Assembly: GCF_003992665.1 (NCBI RefSeq)
Contig: NZ_RZMX01000012.1
Span: 1 to 64,000 of the forward strand
Reading direction: 5' to 3'
Source: Pelagibacterium montanilacus
GTDB lineage: Bacteria > Pseudomonadota > Alphaproteobacteria > Rhizobiales > Devosiaceae
DNA length: 64,000 bases
Part shown: one piece after another, positions 63,883-64,000 of the stretch
Position numbering within the stretch: the first letter of the stretch is position 1
How the letters are laid out: each line of letters starts with the position of its first letter
The notes under the pieces: model-generated
Databases searched by the model: none
Told to the model about the DNA's origin: nothing
What the model saw: only the letters and a program-made list of their open reading frames with translations
Made by a program: the position numbers and the translations under genes

Positions 63883-64000
63883 ATGACCGACGCCCCGCTC
63901 ATTGCCCGCGACGTGCACGCCAGCTATGGCAAGCTCCATGTGCTGCGCGGCATCACGCTTTCGGTCGGTAGCGCGGAGGGCGCGGTCCTGCTCGGCGCCA
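63883..64000 (+). CDS. ABC transporter ATP-binding protein, 5' end only
   Basis: The first 39 residues (LIARDVHASYGKLHVLRGITL, then EGAVLLGA just before the Walker A loop) look like a LivF-type branched-chain amino-acid ATPase rather than PhnC. The gene is cut by the window edge. AAAGGA lies upstream of the ATG. Confidence 0.75.
   Translation, partial: MTDAPLIARDVHASYGKLHVLRGITLSVGSAEGAVLLGA

Overview
The window looks like chromosome from a high-GC alphaproteobacterium of the Hyphomicrobiales, probably a Devosia/Pelagibacterium-type organism. This is inferred from gene content (DUF3126, DUF1345, DUF2336, BTLCP and CHCC zinc-finger proteins), from full CtrA boxes and a GGAAC-N16-CGTT (EcfG-type) promoter, and from short intergenic repeats of the rhizobial kind. 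It is not based on a marker-gene comparison.

Layout. 1-5.6 kb: tuf, a TadE/TadG-like pilus or secretion protein, class I fructose-1,6-bisphosphatase and a panB-panC pair, all on minus. 5.86-15.2 kb: a long minus-strand catabolic block. It holds the whole methylmalonyl-CoA route (pccB-pccA-mutase-epimerase), followed by a UxaA/GarD-type sugar-acid dehydratase and a ketoglutarate-semialdehyde-type dehydrogenase. 15.3-18.4 kb: a glutathione-dependent formaldehyde oxidation operon (adhC, yaiI-like, DUF1345, fghA). 18.6-20.9 kb: tRNA-Gly, tRNA-Tyr, rlmB, a polysaccharide deacetylase lipoprotein and tRNA-Thr.

20.9-33.1 kb: a 12.17-kb island integrated in the 3' half of tRNA-Thr(TGT), bounded by a 51-bp perfect direct repeat. 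It carries a P4-type tyrosine integrase next to attR, an AlpA-like regulator, winged-helix and replication-like proteins, a DUF5681 protein, a run of unknown phage-like proteins, a full-length tail tape-measure protein, a divergent repressor switch, and a translationally coupled five-gene early-type operon. No capsid, portal, large terminase, tail tube or lysis gene is visible, so it reads as a phage satellite or a stripped prophage. Next to attL lies about 0.55 kb with no credible gene, filled with at least a dozen inverted repeats of different sequence. That region and the lone tape-measure gene are the most unusual parts of the window.

33.2-64 kb: ordinary chromosome. It includes NAD kinase, thrS, yidD, folE, hisI, rhomboid, PAS and PilZ proteins, a polar amino-acid ABC transporter, cysE, gnd and gntK (divergent around a LacI-type operator), a TraB/GumN protein, csbD under an EcfG-type promoter, an SDR gene with an apparent 1-nt deletion near its 3' end, chrA, a PhnD-like binding protein, and the start of an ABC ATPase cut by the window edge. 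Five copies or derivatives of a dispersed intergenic repeat abut TAG stop codons.
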